Assembly (NCBI GenBank): GCA_945643635.1
Contig: CALZFC010000267.1
Span: forward strand, 1,135,001-1,199,000
Source: Allodiplogaster sudhausi
Taxonomy: Eukaryota; Nematoda; Chromadorea; Rhabditida; Diplogasteridae
Reading direction: 5' to 3'
DNA: 64,000 nucleotides
Below, in pieces: positions 36,445 through 48,791 of this stretch (position 1 is the stretch's first letter; each line of letters begins with the position of its first letter). The notes beneath the pieces were generated by a model that did not search any database, had not been told where the DNA came from, and saw nothing but the letters and a program-made list of their open reading frames with translations. The translations under genes and the position numbers were made by a program.

Positions 36445-37045
36445 CAGTTCCCAGCCTCCTCATCATTACTTGCACCCTGGCGGCTGTAAAGTCGATGACA
36501 TTTCCCCCCGTTCGCCCTCTTATTTCCTGTAGAATGGCTGCTTTCAACTTCCGAGGAGAAAAAGATATTTCTATGGCTACTCTCTTTCTCATAAAAATGC
36601 ATAGCTTGGCTCATTTTATTTTTCAACTAATCCCTACGAAACACACGCATCAGAAATTAGACAACAAATATCAAAAAAAAATCTTTGGTTGCGAAAAGCA
36701 GACTTGATTGAAACAAAGCAAAACAAGAACACTAATCGATCCTCACCGAATCCATGGACTGTCTTCTCGTCAATGCTTTTGATGGCGTCTTTAGCCGCGT
36801 CGAGTACGCCGCCGAAAAAGCCGCCAGACTTCTTTTCTGAAATTTAAGTAAAAGATTTATTCGCTAAATCGACATTACTATTAGAATTTACTAGAACTAT
36901 TCATGTTTTCTTGAGTGTTTTCTTGATAAAATAAGGAAATATTTCGCTTAAAAAAATTCAAAAAAAAAACGCAATCAGAGTGAATAATGAAACCTGCGGC
37001 AGGAGGCGCAGAGGTAGAAGCAGAATCCGTTGGCTGATCGCTCAT
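32163..37045 (-). CDS. 895-aa Ala-rich, repeat-built, tail-anchored membrane protein
   Basis: Ten exons: 36994-37045, 36747-36836, 36231-36290, 35933-35998, 35783-35845, 35625-35690, 33462-35417, 33252-33350, 32881-32991 and 32163-32287. They sum to 2688 bp in frame from ATG to TAG, and all nine introns are phase 1. The N-terminus is MSDQPTDSASTSAPPAA, then KKSGGFFGGVLDAAKDAIKS and FFGSLGGKIASTASSAVEG. The 1956-bp exon codes about 650 residues dominated by A, S, T, E, D and K, with recurring ASSAYDTT-, ATASAYDAT-, AASEAATNAA-like units that would form long amphipathic helices. An acidic Pro stretch (DDPAPEEPSEAAPEPTVED) precedes the end. The C-terminus is AKWWWCLVAIAGACC then LNLAVLLFMYLF, a tail anchor. 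Composition resembles LEA proteins and perilipin-type lipid-droplet coats. I infer a membrane- or droplet-associated amphipathic protein; no named family. TTTTAG/CC at 37067 may be a trans-splice site. Confidence 0.85.
36405..36442. repeat. (CT)n in intron 2 of the Ala-rich gene
   Basis: About 17 CT units preceded by (TTC)n. Here the CT run lies on the plus strand although the gene is on the minus strand, an exception to the usual polarity. Confidence 0.9.
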
Positions 37046-37069
37046 TTCTTCCTCGTTGCTTGTGGCTAA

Positions 37070-37335
37070 AATGAGGAAGGAATGCGGCTAGTTTGCACAG
37101 GCAGTCGCATATGAGGGAGAATAAGTAGAAATGGGAAAGGGGGAGGGGAGGCGGTCATCTGACCGAACGCGGTCAATGCGACGTGCAATCTCACACGGTC
37201 ATTCCTCATTCCTTCATGGGAGGAAAAAGGGGATGGTGGTGGAAGGCAGCAGCGAATTAAGAACAGAGCAAAACAGCGGAAACGATGAGCGAGAGAGGGC
37301 GAGAGGGCGAGAAACAGAGAAAGAGGGAAAGAGCG

Positions 37336-37379
<44 letters not shown>

Positions 37380-38009
37380 AGAGTGTAGAGAGCTAAAGTG
37401 CAGAGATCAAGAAAGTATAGATAGAGCGCGCGAGCGCAGAGGGAGAAGAGACAACAAGAGGACCGCCAATGCAGAATGGGTCACTTGACCAGGAGCCATG
37501 CAAACTCGTGCTCGGCTCTGCACGCGAGAGATAAGCATAAGGTGCAGCAAGAGAAGAAGAGAAAAAACAACTATGAGAGATGTCTGTGCATGAATGGCAC
37601 AAAGCATCAAAGATAACAAAGGCACGCGCCAGCTTTGCTGTCAGGAATGGTTTTTTTTATATACTTGCGCAAAATGTACTTTTGAAACCGTTCGAACAAA
37701 AATCTATCTCATGGTCAATCAACTATAGTTTTCTGGATATATCCAGAAATTGCCCTAATGAGAACGTTCAAGAGCGAAAGAAATATTAACAATGAAAAGT
37801 AGTCGCTTGAATGTGTGAGCACCAAAGTGAATAAATTGTGAGTCTCCTCCTCTTTTGCAAGTTTTTCCTATAAATCTGTTCGGTAATTCCTCGCTCTCTT
37901 TTTCAGCCTCTTCGTTCTTTTCGGCCTCTCTTTCAGGTCACGCTGTTCCTTTCTAACATTCTCTCCAAGTCGTATATTTCCTCTTCTCTCTGTGTCGCTC
38001 GCTCTCTCT

Positions 38010-38052
<43 letters not shown>

Positions 38053-40940
38053 ACGTTCTCTCACTTTTCTGTTCGTTCTCAGTTCACCTCCATTGTCGAT
38101 GCTTACATTCTCCGACTCAATCATGCCGTTTTGTTTTCCTAATGGTAGCCTCTGTTCGCCTCTCCGTACAATAATGTGATTAAGAGTAGGGAGAAAGGGG
38201 CTATGTAAATAGAGCTTGGGAAAATTGTGAAGGAAGCGAGGGATAGAGAAAAAGCGAAAGAGACAAAGGGAGTGAGAAAGACAGAGAGGAAGAGAGAGAG
38301 AGTAATGGGAAAGAAAGAGAATTAGACTCAGAGAGTGCTCCATAATGTCCAGTAGGGGCGCGCTTTCGTCACAAGTTTTTTAAAGAATTAACACGATTTG
38401 TCCCCGCTGTCTCTTCAATAGCCAGTAACATCTATGAAAAAGTAATATTGCTCCTCGAATTTCTACTCTATATGTCCCAGCCGCCTATCTCTCTCTTCCT
38501 CTCCATATCCAATTTCTCTATCTGACTCTTTTTCTCTCTACTCCATTCATCATACATACGTCCACATATGTCCATTCCGTTCCCACTTTTTCTTCCTTTT
38601 CTGGCGCACGCTTTTTAGGCTCGCCGTATGCAAGAAGCCGGCAGAATTCAGGCGCATAGATTTCAGATGAATAAATGTAGGAAAGCGCACGTAACACAGT
38701 CCGCAAGAATTCTACTAACCATTAGGAGCTGCAAGGCTTTCACAGGGGCTAAATGTAATGTTGAATATAAGCACAAATCTACAAGGAAAAAAGAGAGAGA
38801 AAAAAGAAACTGATTGTGAAAAGTATATGCATTATTTTTTATATGATTTTTAAATGTGAGATAATTAATTGCTAACGAAAAGAAAGAGGATAAAAGAGAT
38901 AAAAACCAAGAATGCACTTTGAAATGAATACAATCATTGATGAAAAAGTCCATATTGCTTATTCTCTGAAATTACTTTAAAACAATTAATTAGACAACTT
39001 ATAGGATCAATCAATTTAATCGTTGGATCGGGATCAATAAAGTGATAAATTATTTATCATGAATTTTTGCTGTTTTTACAGCTTGAGCAGATTGAGTGGA
39101 CGATTACTTTATGGGAGGAGGGAATTCAAGTGGCGCCCTCTCGCGAACCTTCTCACACACGTATGAGAACGACTGGGTGACATGTGTCTCGGTGTCGGTT
39201 GCTTTTCATGCTGTTTTCTCTCTCTCCCTTTCTCTCTCTCCCTCTCTCCCAGTCTCTCTTTCTCTCCCTCTCTCTCTTCCCCTCTCTCTCTCTTTTACTC
39301 CCTCCTTCTTTTATTTTTTTCTAGTTCTCTGCTTCTCTGCCCCTCTTAATGCGCTCCTTTTCTGTGTCTCTTCTCCCTTGCTGACAATGTCAGGTGCTCC
39401 ACAGCTGCAGTAGACTCGGGCTGGGGAAGACTCGGGGGGGGGGGGGGTGAGTTAGGTGGGCGAAGAGGAGAGAGAATCAGTGTAAGCGAACGGGGTGAGG
39501 AATATGAGAGCGAGAACAACTTTTGATTGAAAGTATCTGAAAGCAGGAAAAGAGGGAATTGAATAGAATAAAGACTGAGAGAAAAAGCAAGAAGAAGAGA
39601 ATGCAACTGAAACGTGCGAACTATTGCGTAGCTGTCGTAAAGCTGAAAACATATCGCGTAGAAGGTTGAGAGATGAGCGAATGTGAGAAAGAGAGATAGG
39701 TAAAGAAAGAGTGCGATAGCACGCTTTATAGAGAGGCAGAAGCGAACTGCCCCTGGCGGCTCACATCTGTTCAGACGGGAGCGTATTACATTCGTGGAGT
39801 GGCAGCAAATGGAAGAAAATAAATCTAATCTTTTAATACAATTATTAAATTAAATCAAATTAAAAAATTCATCTGTGATCCACTACAAAGAAGAAATAAA
39901 ATAAAAAATAAATAAAACAATATGATTTATATTTTTTTCAAAATATAATAATGTAAAGTGACGAGCGACTAACCACTATTTTTAGCAAGCGCAGAAAACA
40001 TAGTAGCTTACAAGCACGAAGTTTGGGAGTGTCTTAAATATATGTAGGTCAAAAGAAAGTATTATCATGTAACGAAAAGAAGAAAAATAAATAACAAATT
40101 TAGGCGGACAGCGAACGTGAATTCAAAAGGAATGTTTGAGAGTATAAAAATTGCTGAGGGAATTTTTCTATAATAAACGTTTTGTAATTTTTTTAAAATT
40201 TTTTAGTATCTCATTCAATAGTGACACATCTAGAAGTAGGAGCACTACTCATTTTACTGTCCTTAAAAATTTGACTAAGTCTTTACAGATTTGACGAAGC
40301 ATTTCTCAGCCGATGACACTGAGTTGGTGTGATCAAGATTAATCTGCATATTTATACGCATGCATGTTTTAGTGTTTTGCAGACCAGCAAGCAATTTTAA
40401 AATCCAGACACTGCCACATCACACCGCCGGCTGCAGCACGTTTACTCCAATCCGTCACCCATTCTTCGCGTAGCATTTCTTTGCTCATTTTACGCCTCTT
40501 TCACACTCGATCTCTCTTTCTCATTTTTTCTGTCCCCGTCTTGCTCTTACAAGCCCCTCTGATACTCCATTTGTCAGCTATCTTTTTCTTTTTCTATTTC
40601 TCTAAATATTTTTCGGCCACTCCATCTCCTGCAGTGCTGTTGTTTTCGTCTCACATGTCACATCTGCGATTCTCTGCACCACTTTACTTTCATCTTCCAC
40701 TGGCTCATCTTTGTTTATTGTTCTGTTGCCCTCTGACTCATTTCTGTTGCATAACATCAGTAGTTTTCTTCTCACTAATTGTGGGCCTCGTAAACAAGGA
40801 ATACATGTAAACAATGGAAACAGTTGTTGGAATACGAACAGAGCACTTTGAACAATTCAATAGAGATTTCGGGCCCACAAAATTGTTTTGCTTACTACTG
40901 ATTAGTTGAAGGTGCACATATTACTAAAAGAGAAACAATA
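37070..40940. other. Microsatellite-rich intergenic region
   Basis: (GA)n at 37340-37376, (CT)n at 38014-38047, CT-rich DNA 39220-39300, a G11 run at 39436, and many GA-rich patches. It separates the Ala-rich gene from the TSP1 array. I find no exon with splice signals and biased codons. Confidence 0.6.
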
Positions 40941-40948
40941 TAAAGGCT

Positions 40949-43143
40949 TCAGCCAACGATCTTCTGGTTGTGTTCCCAGGTGTAGAAGACGGGCCCACCC
41001 TAGAAATAAGAAGTTATTTTAGGTGAGGCGTTACTTTTTGCATGGAGTTCACTGGACTAAAGCGATGCGTATCGTCGAACGCTTTAAGGTTTCCTTAACT
41101 TACCTTATGCATTAGGTGGCATCATGCTTAGGTAAAGCTTAACGGAACCATCCGGGGAATCATTTAAAAGAGTGCGATCAGTTCTTTCACAGTTGGGTAG
41201 AGAAAGAACGTGAAAGAGGATGGCGGCTCATGCAAACTGTGATAAGCCCTCAAATTTCGGTTGTTTAGAAACATGTAACGAGTGAACAAAAATCGCTCAA
41301 ACGATTTTTTCGACTAAAGCCAGTGCACTCATTATGCGAAAGCCCTATATAAGTTATTCCCCGGATATCTATTTAAAGGAGGGCGAACAACGAAAAATAT
41401 TTAATGCAGGTTCGAATTGCCGCGTCTGCCCTGTGATTCCTCACTCTCATTCTCACGAGCTATTTCGCAGGTCGCACAAACCCGCTGCGTGAAAATTGCA
41501 CGCGCGAATGAAAGTACGAAGGCAATTTAAAATATCACATAATTTTTCGGTGATCGCCCTTCCTTAAGGAGTCCGTTGGCTTAGCTTATGCATTAAGTGG
41601 CCGAATGAACCTGAGCCCGTTGACCATCCGCTGAGTAGTTCACATCTGAATCAAGCAAATATATCGCTACGTAAGTTGTTAGACGGATACCTGGGAAGTT
41701 GGCGGCACGCCAGCTGTAGATGGGCCAGTAGGATCCGCAATTGCCTTTCACGGTGGCTACATAACCGAGAGCGTTCTCGCCGCCAACCGGGCCCTCCACC
41801 ACTTCGTAGTGATCGCCTTTCGGTGTAAATACCATCGTTAGGAGTCCTCGGATTTACTTTCTCTGCTTCTCTCTCGCTCTCTCTCACCTTTCCATTCGAT
41901 GACCATATGCTTCATTTGGCTTCTGTTGCATCCTAAAGCGAGTGCGCCATTAAGCTCGTGCGCTGGAACGACGTATCCCATATAACCTAAAAAGAGATTA
42001 ATGATTAAAGAACATACATTTACGATAGCTTCTCTGGTTCAAGGAGGCTCGTATGGATGCCTGCTAGGAGGAATTTTTAGTCATGTTTAATTTGAAATTT
42101 CCAACTGTTAGGCGTTTGTTATTCGGATTGCCAAAACTGACAGAATCATTCGAAATTACTGAGAATTGTGCACAATATGTTTATCGATCGATAAAAGAGC
42201 CTTTAACAATCATTATTTTGGACACTCCCTTTCCAGACAGCCTGCTACTGTTCGTAGCCCAAAAGTGTGGGAGGGAGGGGCTCAGAGGTGTTCGCGAGGA
42301 TTGGTGTGTGCTAATGACGCAAGTAACTTAGCTTGTGGGAGGGAGGGGCTCAGAGGTGTTCGCGAGGATTGGTGTGTGCTAATGACGCAAGTAACTTAGC
42401 TGAAGTGACGCTGTATCCATCGGTTTCTTGCAGCTTTCGTTGCATTGCCGAGCCCTTCACAGCGGGAACATACATATGGCGGTCCGGACGGGAGTACGTC
42501 TCCACAAATGCCAGCTCCTGGAAATTGGATTAAAAAAAAAACAAATATTTACATATCTTGTTCAAATTGTTATAAAGGCTTGATTATTTATGAATTTATG
42601 TAATTATCATGTCAAAGCCAATCAGAGCACGACTGACTGGCTATACAAAAATTTTAGGATTTTGATTTCACCGGTATCTTAGGTGGAGGAGGAGTGGTGC
42701 TTGTGGTGGTGGTGGTACTTGGCTGAGTGGTAGATGTTGAGGGAGTTGTGGTAGTGCTCGTCGTCGTGGTTGGCGCCCTTGATGAGGTGGCAACACATGA
42801 CGAATCCTTCAATGATGACTTGTAGATGGTGAAGTTTGAATCAACGTGTCAACACTACGAAAGGTGCCCACCGTGGATGGATCACAACAGGATCTGTCGG
42901 CATTACAGAGCGCGATATTCATAAAGGCTTTGCAGTCGCCGTCAGAGGAGCAGACGAACTTAAAATATACAAGTCTAAGGTCAATGAAACTCATGCAGGA
43001 AATGGCTTAACAATGTCTAGATATAAACTAGTTCTCGCTATACATCGTAAATCTACGCATATATTTTAAGTTACACTACTTACCTGAGCCGCTACCTGCA
43101 TGATTGCAGAAGCGAAGATTGTGGCTAGGGGAAGCCACCTCAT
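40949..43143 (-). CDS. Array copy P1: signal/Cys/Thr-linker exons joined to an unrecognised module
   Basis: Signal exon 43084-43143 (MRWLPLATIFASAIMQVAAQ), Cys exon 42872-42958 (FVCSSDGDCKAFMNIALC, then NADRSCCDPST) and Thr linker 42672-42806 (DSSCVATSSRAPTTTT ... PPPPKIP) are all phase 0 with good splice sites. TSP1 exons do not follow. Instead come 42518 leftward (ELAFVETYSRPDRHMYVP), about 41883-41990 (GYMGYVVPAHELNGALALG, CNRSQMKHM), 41692-41849 (DHYEVVEGPVGGENALGYV, CGSYWPIYSWRAANF) and a short final exon 40949-40999 (GGPVFYTWEHNQKIVG). The joins among these last four are not all phase-consistent, so the 3' half may be a separate or damaged gene. Secreted. I do not recognise the second module. 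Confidence 0.5.
42266..42401. repeat. Exact two-copy tandem of 68 bp
   Basis: The unit beginning TGTGGGAGGGAGGGGCTCAG occurs at 42266-42333 and again at 42334-42401. It follows the ELAFVETY exon of P1. Identity of the copies implies a very recent duplication or an assembly artefact. Confidence 0.9.
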
Positions 43144-43175
43144 GGCGCCACGAGAAACCGACCGCCGACTGAGAA

Positions 43176-43178
<3 letters not shown>

Positions 43179-43240
<62 letters not shown>

Positions 43241-43255
43241 ATATATATATATATA
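43179..43255. repeat. (TA)n microsatellite upstream of P1
   Basis: (TA)n just 5' of the P1 start codon; a second (TA)n lies at 43391-43442, separated by unique sequence and a G-run at 43361. Confidence 0.95.
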
Positions 43256-43388
43256 TTATTTTTATTTATCATACATGAAATAAAGTATTCCAATGTGACA
43301 ACATTAGAATATGATACTGTAGTCATTCATTAGCAAAATAGTATAAATAGGTGAGGGTAAGGGGGGGGGGTTGGGATCGACGAACACG

Positions 43389-43446
<58 letters not shown>

Positions 43447-43449
43447 ATT

Positions 43450-45110
43450 AATACAAAGCTGAATTAAGAAACGAACAGAACTCATCGGCCGCTCTTCATT
43501 TATATCAGTCGGAAAGCAACTGTTGAATGTTAGGGTGTGACCGTCGGAGGAGAACGAAAAAATGAGAGGCGTTCAGAAGAATGAAAACGATGCATGCGAA
43601 GTAAGCGCCAATTCTGACAAGGAGGATGAGAGGATCGAAAACCTAAAATCCTTTGCCAATTCTACCGCAAATTTTCTTGCTCTCTTTCACTCTGCGTTCT
43701 CTATTATATTTCGCCGGTTCTCTCTCCCCCTCTTTCTTGTGTATGTTCTCTTATTCTTCTAGTTTCTTCTACTCTTTTATCTCTTGTTCATCGATGCCAT
43801 TTAAAGAAGTGTGACTGTTGAAAGGGACGGTTGGTGCATCTGTGAAAAGGTAAGGATATCCAACTGTGAGTTCGAATATTTCTGTGAGATTTCATGATAT
43901 GTAAAATTTTGCTAGCCCCTCAGATTGCCTCATAACATCGAAAATAAAACACACAGTAGAGGGAAGTGAGCCGGAACCCTGTTAGTATTTCTTGTTGGCG
44001 ATTTGCATGAACTTCCATGGAATGAAGGCTGTACACTTCATTAAGGACACATTTGTAAATGCATTTGTAAATACTGAAACACAGCCTGATGCATCTCCTT
44101 ATGTTCCGATTTGAAGGGATGAGAGAATGTTGTCTTGAAGAGCATGTTGTCTATCGTTGGTGTCTTGCATGTAGCCAAATCCGTTTGTCTTCTTTTGAGA
44201 AGTCAAAATCTTTTTGAATAGATGGGGAGCTTCGTTCGGATCTACCACTCTATGGAAGCAGTGTTTTATAGTTATTACTAAAGAAAATTCTACTGTTAAG
44301 ATTACATTCCTTAACATCCTATTCTTCTTCGAGAAACGAAATGCGAATGCACGGCATGGGGGGAGCAACAACAAAAAAGCCAAGCCGGTGTGACGGTTCA
44401 AGCGAATGTTGTCATGAAGTCTTTCGATAGAAGGGATCCGTTTCAATTTGCCAGCAAAACAGCGTCAACTTCAGCGTATTATTTTATGAATTCGCGCTCT
44501 CATTAAGCAAAAATGAAATATGTGAATATTGTTAGGGTGTCCAACAATCCCTTATACCCACCGTTTATCCCCATATTTATTTGTTTTCTTTAGTGCACCA
44601 GTTAGTATCTCACCATCAGTTGCATCTATTTCTTAACTGTCTTGTGTTATTTATGTTCTATGATTTATAGTGTCATTATCAATTTTGCCGTGAATTTTAA
44701 TCTTGACAAAACTAACGCCATTTTGGCCACGTATTAATGAAAACGTTGGCACGCGCAATCCAGACATCTTGCCACTCTACGCAGTCGAACAGTTCCATTT
44801 TTAGACTAGAGTAATAATTTGATGCGGATCCGGACGGTCATCGGTCATGATCGTTTCTCCTTACGCAATGATCTTAAGGAATTACTATGAGACTTGGGTC
44901 TTGTTTGTGCGTAACGAAGGGGGGGGGGTGTGCTGATGACCCAAGTGACTCACACATTTTGTTGTAGATGATGTATCCTTCGGTTTGCAGCTTTCGTTTC
45001 ATCCCCGAGTCCGCCAAGCAAATATCGAATAGTCCATACAAACATATGTTCATACACTTTTTGCCCATTTATACCATCAGTCACAAATAACATCAGAAAC
45101 GTACAGAGTG
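43450..45110. other. Duplicated inter-gene spacer, unit 1
   Basis: This spacer is homologous to 47270-48780, 55330-57000, 58140-59500 and the right edge from 63700. Anchors are ACTGTTGAAAGGGACGGTTG (43814, 47684, 55679) and GTGACGGTTCAAG (44391, 56259, 58789). Near 44975-45020 lies a minus-strand relic DSGMKRKLQTEGYIIYN of the module seen in P1 (GSAMQRKLQETDGYSVT). Confidence 0.75.
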
Positions 45111-45208
45111 ATAAGATCAAACTAACAAGCGTAGCAATTGTTTTATATCCTTTTTTTGGGTCCAGTGATGGCTTGTGGAGCGGATTCTTCCGTTAATTTT
45201 GGTGAAGA

Positions 45209-47185
45209 TTAGCAGTCCCGAACCTCCCTCTTGTTGCCACTGCAGTGGACAAAGAGTTTAATGTCGAAACGCTTTTTTTAATTTCTCGAACTTGGACCTA
45301 ACAGCGTTAATTATGAAACTGTAAAAAAGAATGTTTGCATGCCTGCAGGGGCAGTCATATCCTTCGAGGGCACAGAGGCGAACACGGTTCTGCTTCCCGT
45401 TAATGCACGGCATCCAGGCGTTCCACTCATTCCAATACTTGTGGCTGTCTGCAAGACGAGCTGGCCATGTGGGAAGCCGTATTCCAGCAAACAACTTTAT
45501 GGTTAGAATTCAAAGTTCGAAATTGGCTTCTTGATAGATGTGCGAATTAGAGTTTGCCTTCCAATTCTTTGCAAACCATACTGGGAAGGCAGCATTCGAT
45601 GTCGCTTACGACGGTGTGGGTGCCGCAGAAGAAACTGTTGGTGTTGTAATTGATAACTTTTTTAAGATTGAAGCAGCACGACGGTTCCATTCTCACCGTA
45701 GAGTTTTTAAAGTATGGACAGAATGAGCGTCCACATGGAACATCATCCTTCGTCGTTTCGCCCCTACAATTTCGGCGCGAGATTTGAATTTGCTTTCGTG
45801 ATTCAAATTTAACATTATAAAAGTATTATTAGTATTGTTATTATTATTATTTTTTATTGTTATTTTTATTATTATTTATTATTGTTATTATTGTTATTTT
45901 TTTGTTCATTATTATAATATTATAATTTTTTATTACTATTAAAAGGATTTCTGTTCATACTTGCAGTCGCACTTGTCATAAACTTTCGAGAAGCACGTGC
46001 GCACCGCCTTCTGCCTCGAGCAGCTATTGCAGTCGGTCGGACAGGGGCTGTTTGGGAGGGTCGTCCACTCGGACCAGACACCGTCGGGCGGGCAGCAAGC
46101 ATGGGTCTAAAAGTGGTACCCAAACTGGTTTCAGACCATGTAATTAAAAGGAACTCTGACAAGGGTGCCACGAAAGAAAAAATGTTTAAAATAGTTGTAC
46201 CGCGGAGTTCGTAGCCATCCATGACACGGTAATAAAAAGTGAGATTATCATGAAATTCGTCAACAAAACAAAGAAAAAGTGAGAATTCTTATAGAAAAAA
46301 AATGTCCCATTAAATGTTCCTTAGATGCTCCTCATATATGACTGGTTGAGCTCTGGTAGTCTAAATTGAACATTCTTCCTTGGCGCAGGCACCAATGGTG
46401 CCCCCCTTCACTCTTACAGAGAGGCCCTTTTAAACTTTTTTTTTTTAACAATTGTTTTAGATGATTCATTAATTATGCATATATTTATATCACTGCAGAA
46501 CCGACCGCTTGCGCTGATAAGATCACGACTGCAAGGGAAGCATCTATACATATGCATGTAAGTTGAATTTCGATTTAACCTTTGTAGTTGTCGTCGTCGT
46601 GGTTGGCGCCCTTGATGAGGTGGCAATACAAGACGAATCCTGAAATGATGATGCAAGATTAGAATGGAAATGTGGAATCAACTTGTCAACCGTAAAACGT
46701 GCCCACCGCGGATGGATCACAGCAGGAACTGTCGGCATTGCAGAACGCCTTTTCGTTGAAAACTCGGCAGTCGCGGTCAGAATAACAGGCGTACTTTAAA
46801 TACACAACTCAGAGGTCATAGAAACTCATGAAGGAAATGGGTTAAAGGAGAGCGATCATCGAAATTTTTTTAATGCAGGTTCGAATTGCCGCGCCTGCCC
46901 TGTGATTCCTCACACTCATTCTCGCGTGTGCTATTTCGCAGGTCGCACAAACCCGCTGCGTGAAAATAGCACGTGCGAATGAGAGTGCGAAGGGCCGCGA
47001 CAATTTGAATTATCACATAATTTCGCCCTCCTTTAACATTGTATACATAGATATAAACTTGTCCAAAACATATGTACATCATATATGTATATATGTACAT
47101 ATGTATATTAAGTTACACCACAGACCCCAGCCGCTCCTTGCAAGATCGCAGAAGCGAAGATGGCGCCCAGCGGAAGCCACCTCAT
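45209..47185 (-). CDS. Array copy P2: secreted two-TSP1 protein, 223 aa, intact
   Basis: Seven exons: 47126-47185, 46707-46793, 46580-46639, 45961-46106, 45582-45763, 45343-45448 and 45209-45239 (672 bp, all phases agree). Order: signal peptide MRWLPLGAIFASAILQ; Cys module YACYSDRDCRVFNEKAFC, NADSSCCDPSA; short Thr linker (RAPTTTTTTTK); TSP1 domain PDGVWSEWTTLPNSPCPTD, CSRQKAVRTC; second Cys module DDVPCGRSFCPYF, FFCGTHTVVSDIECCLP; second TSP1 HKYWNEWNAWMPC, RVRLCALEGYDCPC split over two exons and ending GNKREVRDC. TSP1 repeats bind matrix or glycans (family knowledge), so an extracellular role is likely. The fourth intron holds ATT repeats. The sixth has a GC donor (TGCAG/GCATGC). Confidence 0.8.
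45836..45945. repeat. Imperfect (ATT)n in intron 4 of P2
   Basis: ATT/GTT/TTT-rich run directly 3' (in gene sense) of the first TSP1 exon; the homologous introns of P3 and P5 hold longer ATT arrays. Confidence 0.85.
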
Positions 47186-47269
47186 GGCGCCGAGAGAAGC
47201 CGATCGAATGAGAAGAATATCTGATGTCGAAGGAATAGAAAAGGAAACGAAGAAATGGATAGAACTTAT

Positions 47270-48790
47270 CGCACTTCAGTTATATCTGCAGGAAAGCAGC
47301 CGGTTGAAGTATTTTGTTAGGTGTGACCGTCGGAGAGGAACTAACAAAATGAGAGATGAAGTGTTAAAAAAAAGCCCAACGAAGAAAGCGCCAATTCTGA
47401 CAGAGAGGATGAGAGGATCGAAAACCAAACATCTCTTGCCAACTAATCACATTTTGCCTCAACGAGACCATGACTGATACCATTTATCTTCAAACATTTA
47501 CGAACCTTATTTACCATTAGTACATATTAAAGCGGCAATTTTCTTGCTCTCTTTCAATCAGCGTACTCCATGATACTTCACCGGTTCTCGCTCCCGCTCT
47601 TTCTTGCGTATATTCTCTTATTCTTCTACTTTCTTGCTTCTACTCTCTTATCTCTTGTTCATCGAAGCCGTTTAAAGAAGTGTGACTGTTGAAAGGGACC
47701 GTTGCATCGGTGAAAAGGTAAGTCGTATTAAATTAAACGATGCACAGATGGTCCAAATTATATTTTAAATATTTATATGAGATTCAATAATATGTAATCC
47801 ACTGTTTTATTTTTATCTGTCTACGAGAGTCCCGCTATCTAAAAATAGTATTTAAGCTTTTGCGGGCGGGTCACACTTCGCTACTTCTCTAATTCTTCAA
47901 CCAGCTAGCGCTCTTCTTCCTTCCTCTTTTCTTTCCAATAAACCTCTCTTCGGCCTCGCCGCTTCTTCACACTCTATAGTCTGTCCATCTCTCGGAAGGA
48001 CACAACACTTTCTTTGTTTCTCAGCATCTCTCTCATTCTCACTTTCTCTGCTTCTTTTCGTATTTCTTTCTCTCTCTCTCTATCCTCTTCCTCACGATCA
48101 TGTGCATCATTTGATTTGTGTTGCATCCTGCAACATGCGCTCCTTCCCTCTCGCTCGTTGGCATGAAACCTACCGTAATCTAAACTGATTAATGATTAAA
48201 ATATAAACTTTTAAAATCCGTATACTCGCGTTCCAGACATCATTCTACGCAGTCGCAATATTTTAATTTATACCGGATTAACAATTTAATGCGAAGTTAT
48301 GATTGTGTGTTCTTATGCAATGATCGTAAGCAATACCTGTGAGATATGGGCGTTGTGGGCTGCTAGTGATTTACACATGTTGTTATTTATCGTATCCATC
48401 GGTTTGCCGCCGAGTCATGCAGAAGGCGCCGCGGATATAAGAAGATCAATTTCACCGTTTCGACGAACTCACCCATCTATAAGATCCCCTTAATTCCATC
48501 AGAGTTTTGGCCTGATATGCGCATAAGCCGCATAAATTGTTGATAATGACCTCTCTTCGTATCTTGATAATTCTTGCAATCTTTTTTCCTTTGTTTGAAC
48601 GAAAGTGTTGTTTAGTCTATGTTTTCGGCGATGTTTTAGGTTTGCAGTACATATGTACGTACATATGTACATATATGCTTCCCATTTTTATAACATCATA
48701 TAAAAATTGCATCAAAACCACAGAGTTTTAAGACCAAGCATACAAACGCAGGGATCCTTTCAAGTTCTTATTTGGGTCCAGCGATTTCTC
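47270..48790. other. Duplicated inter-gene spacer, unit 2
   Basis: Homologous to unit 1. It contains minus-strand relics of the P1-type second module: GEFVETVKLI near 48465 and GFMPTSEREGAHVAGCNTNQ near 48160, without usable gene structure. Confidence 0.65.
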
Positions 48791-48791
48791 G

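Noticed and set aside
43066..43333. Tyr-Ile repeat frames
   Set aside because: (TA)n translation overlapping the real P1 signal exon.
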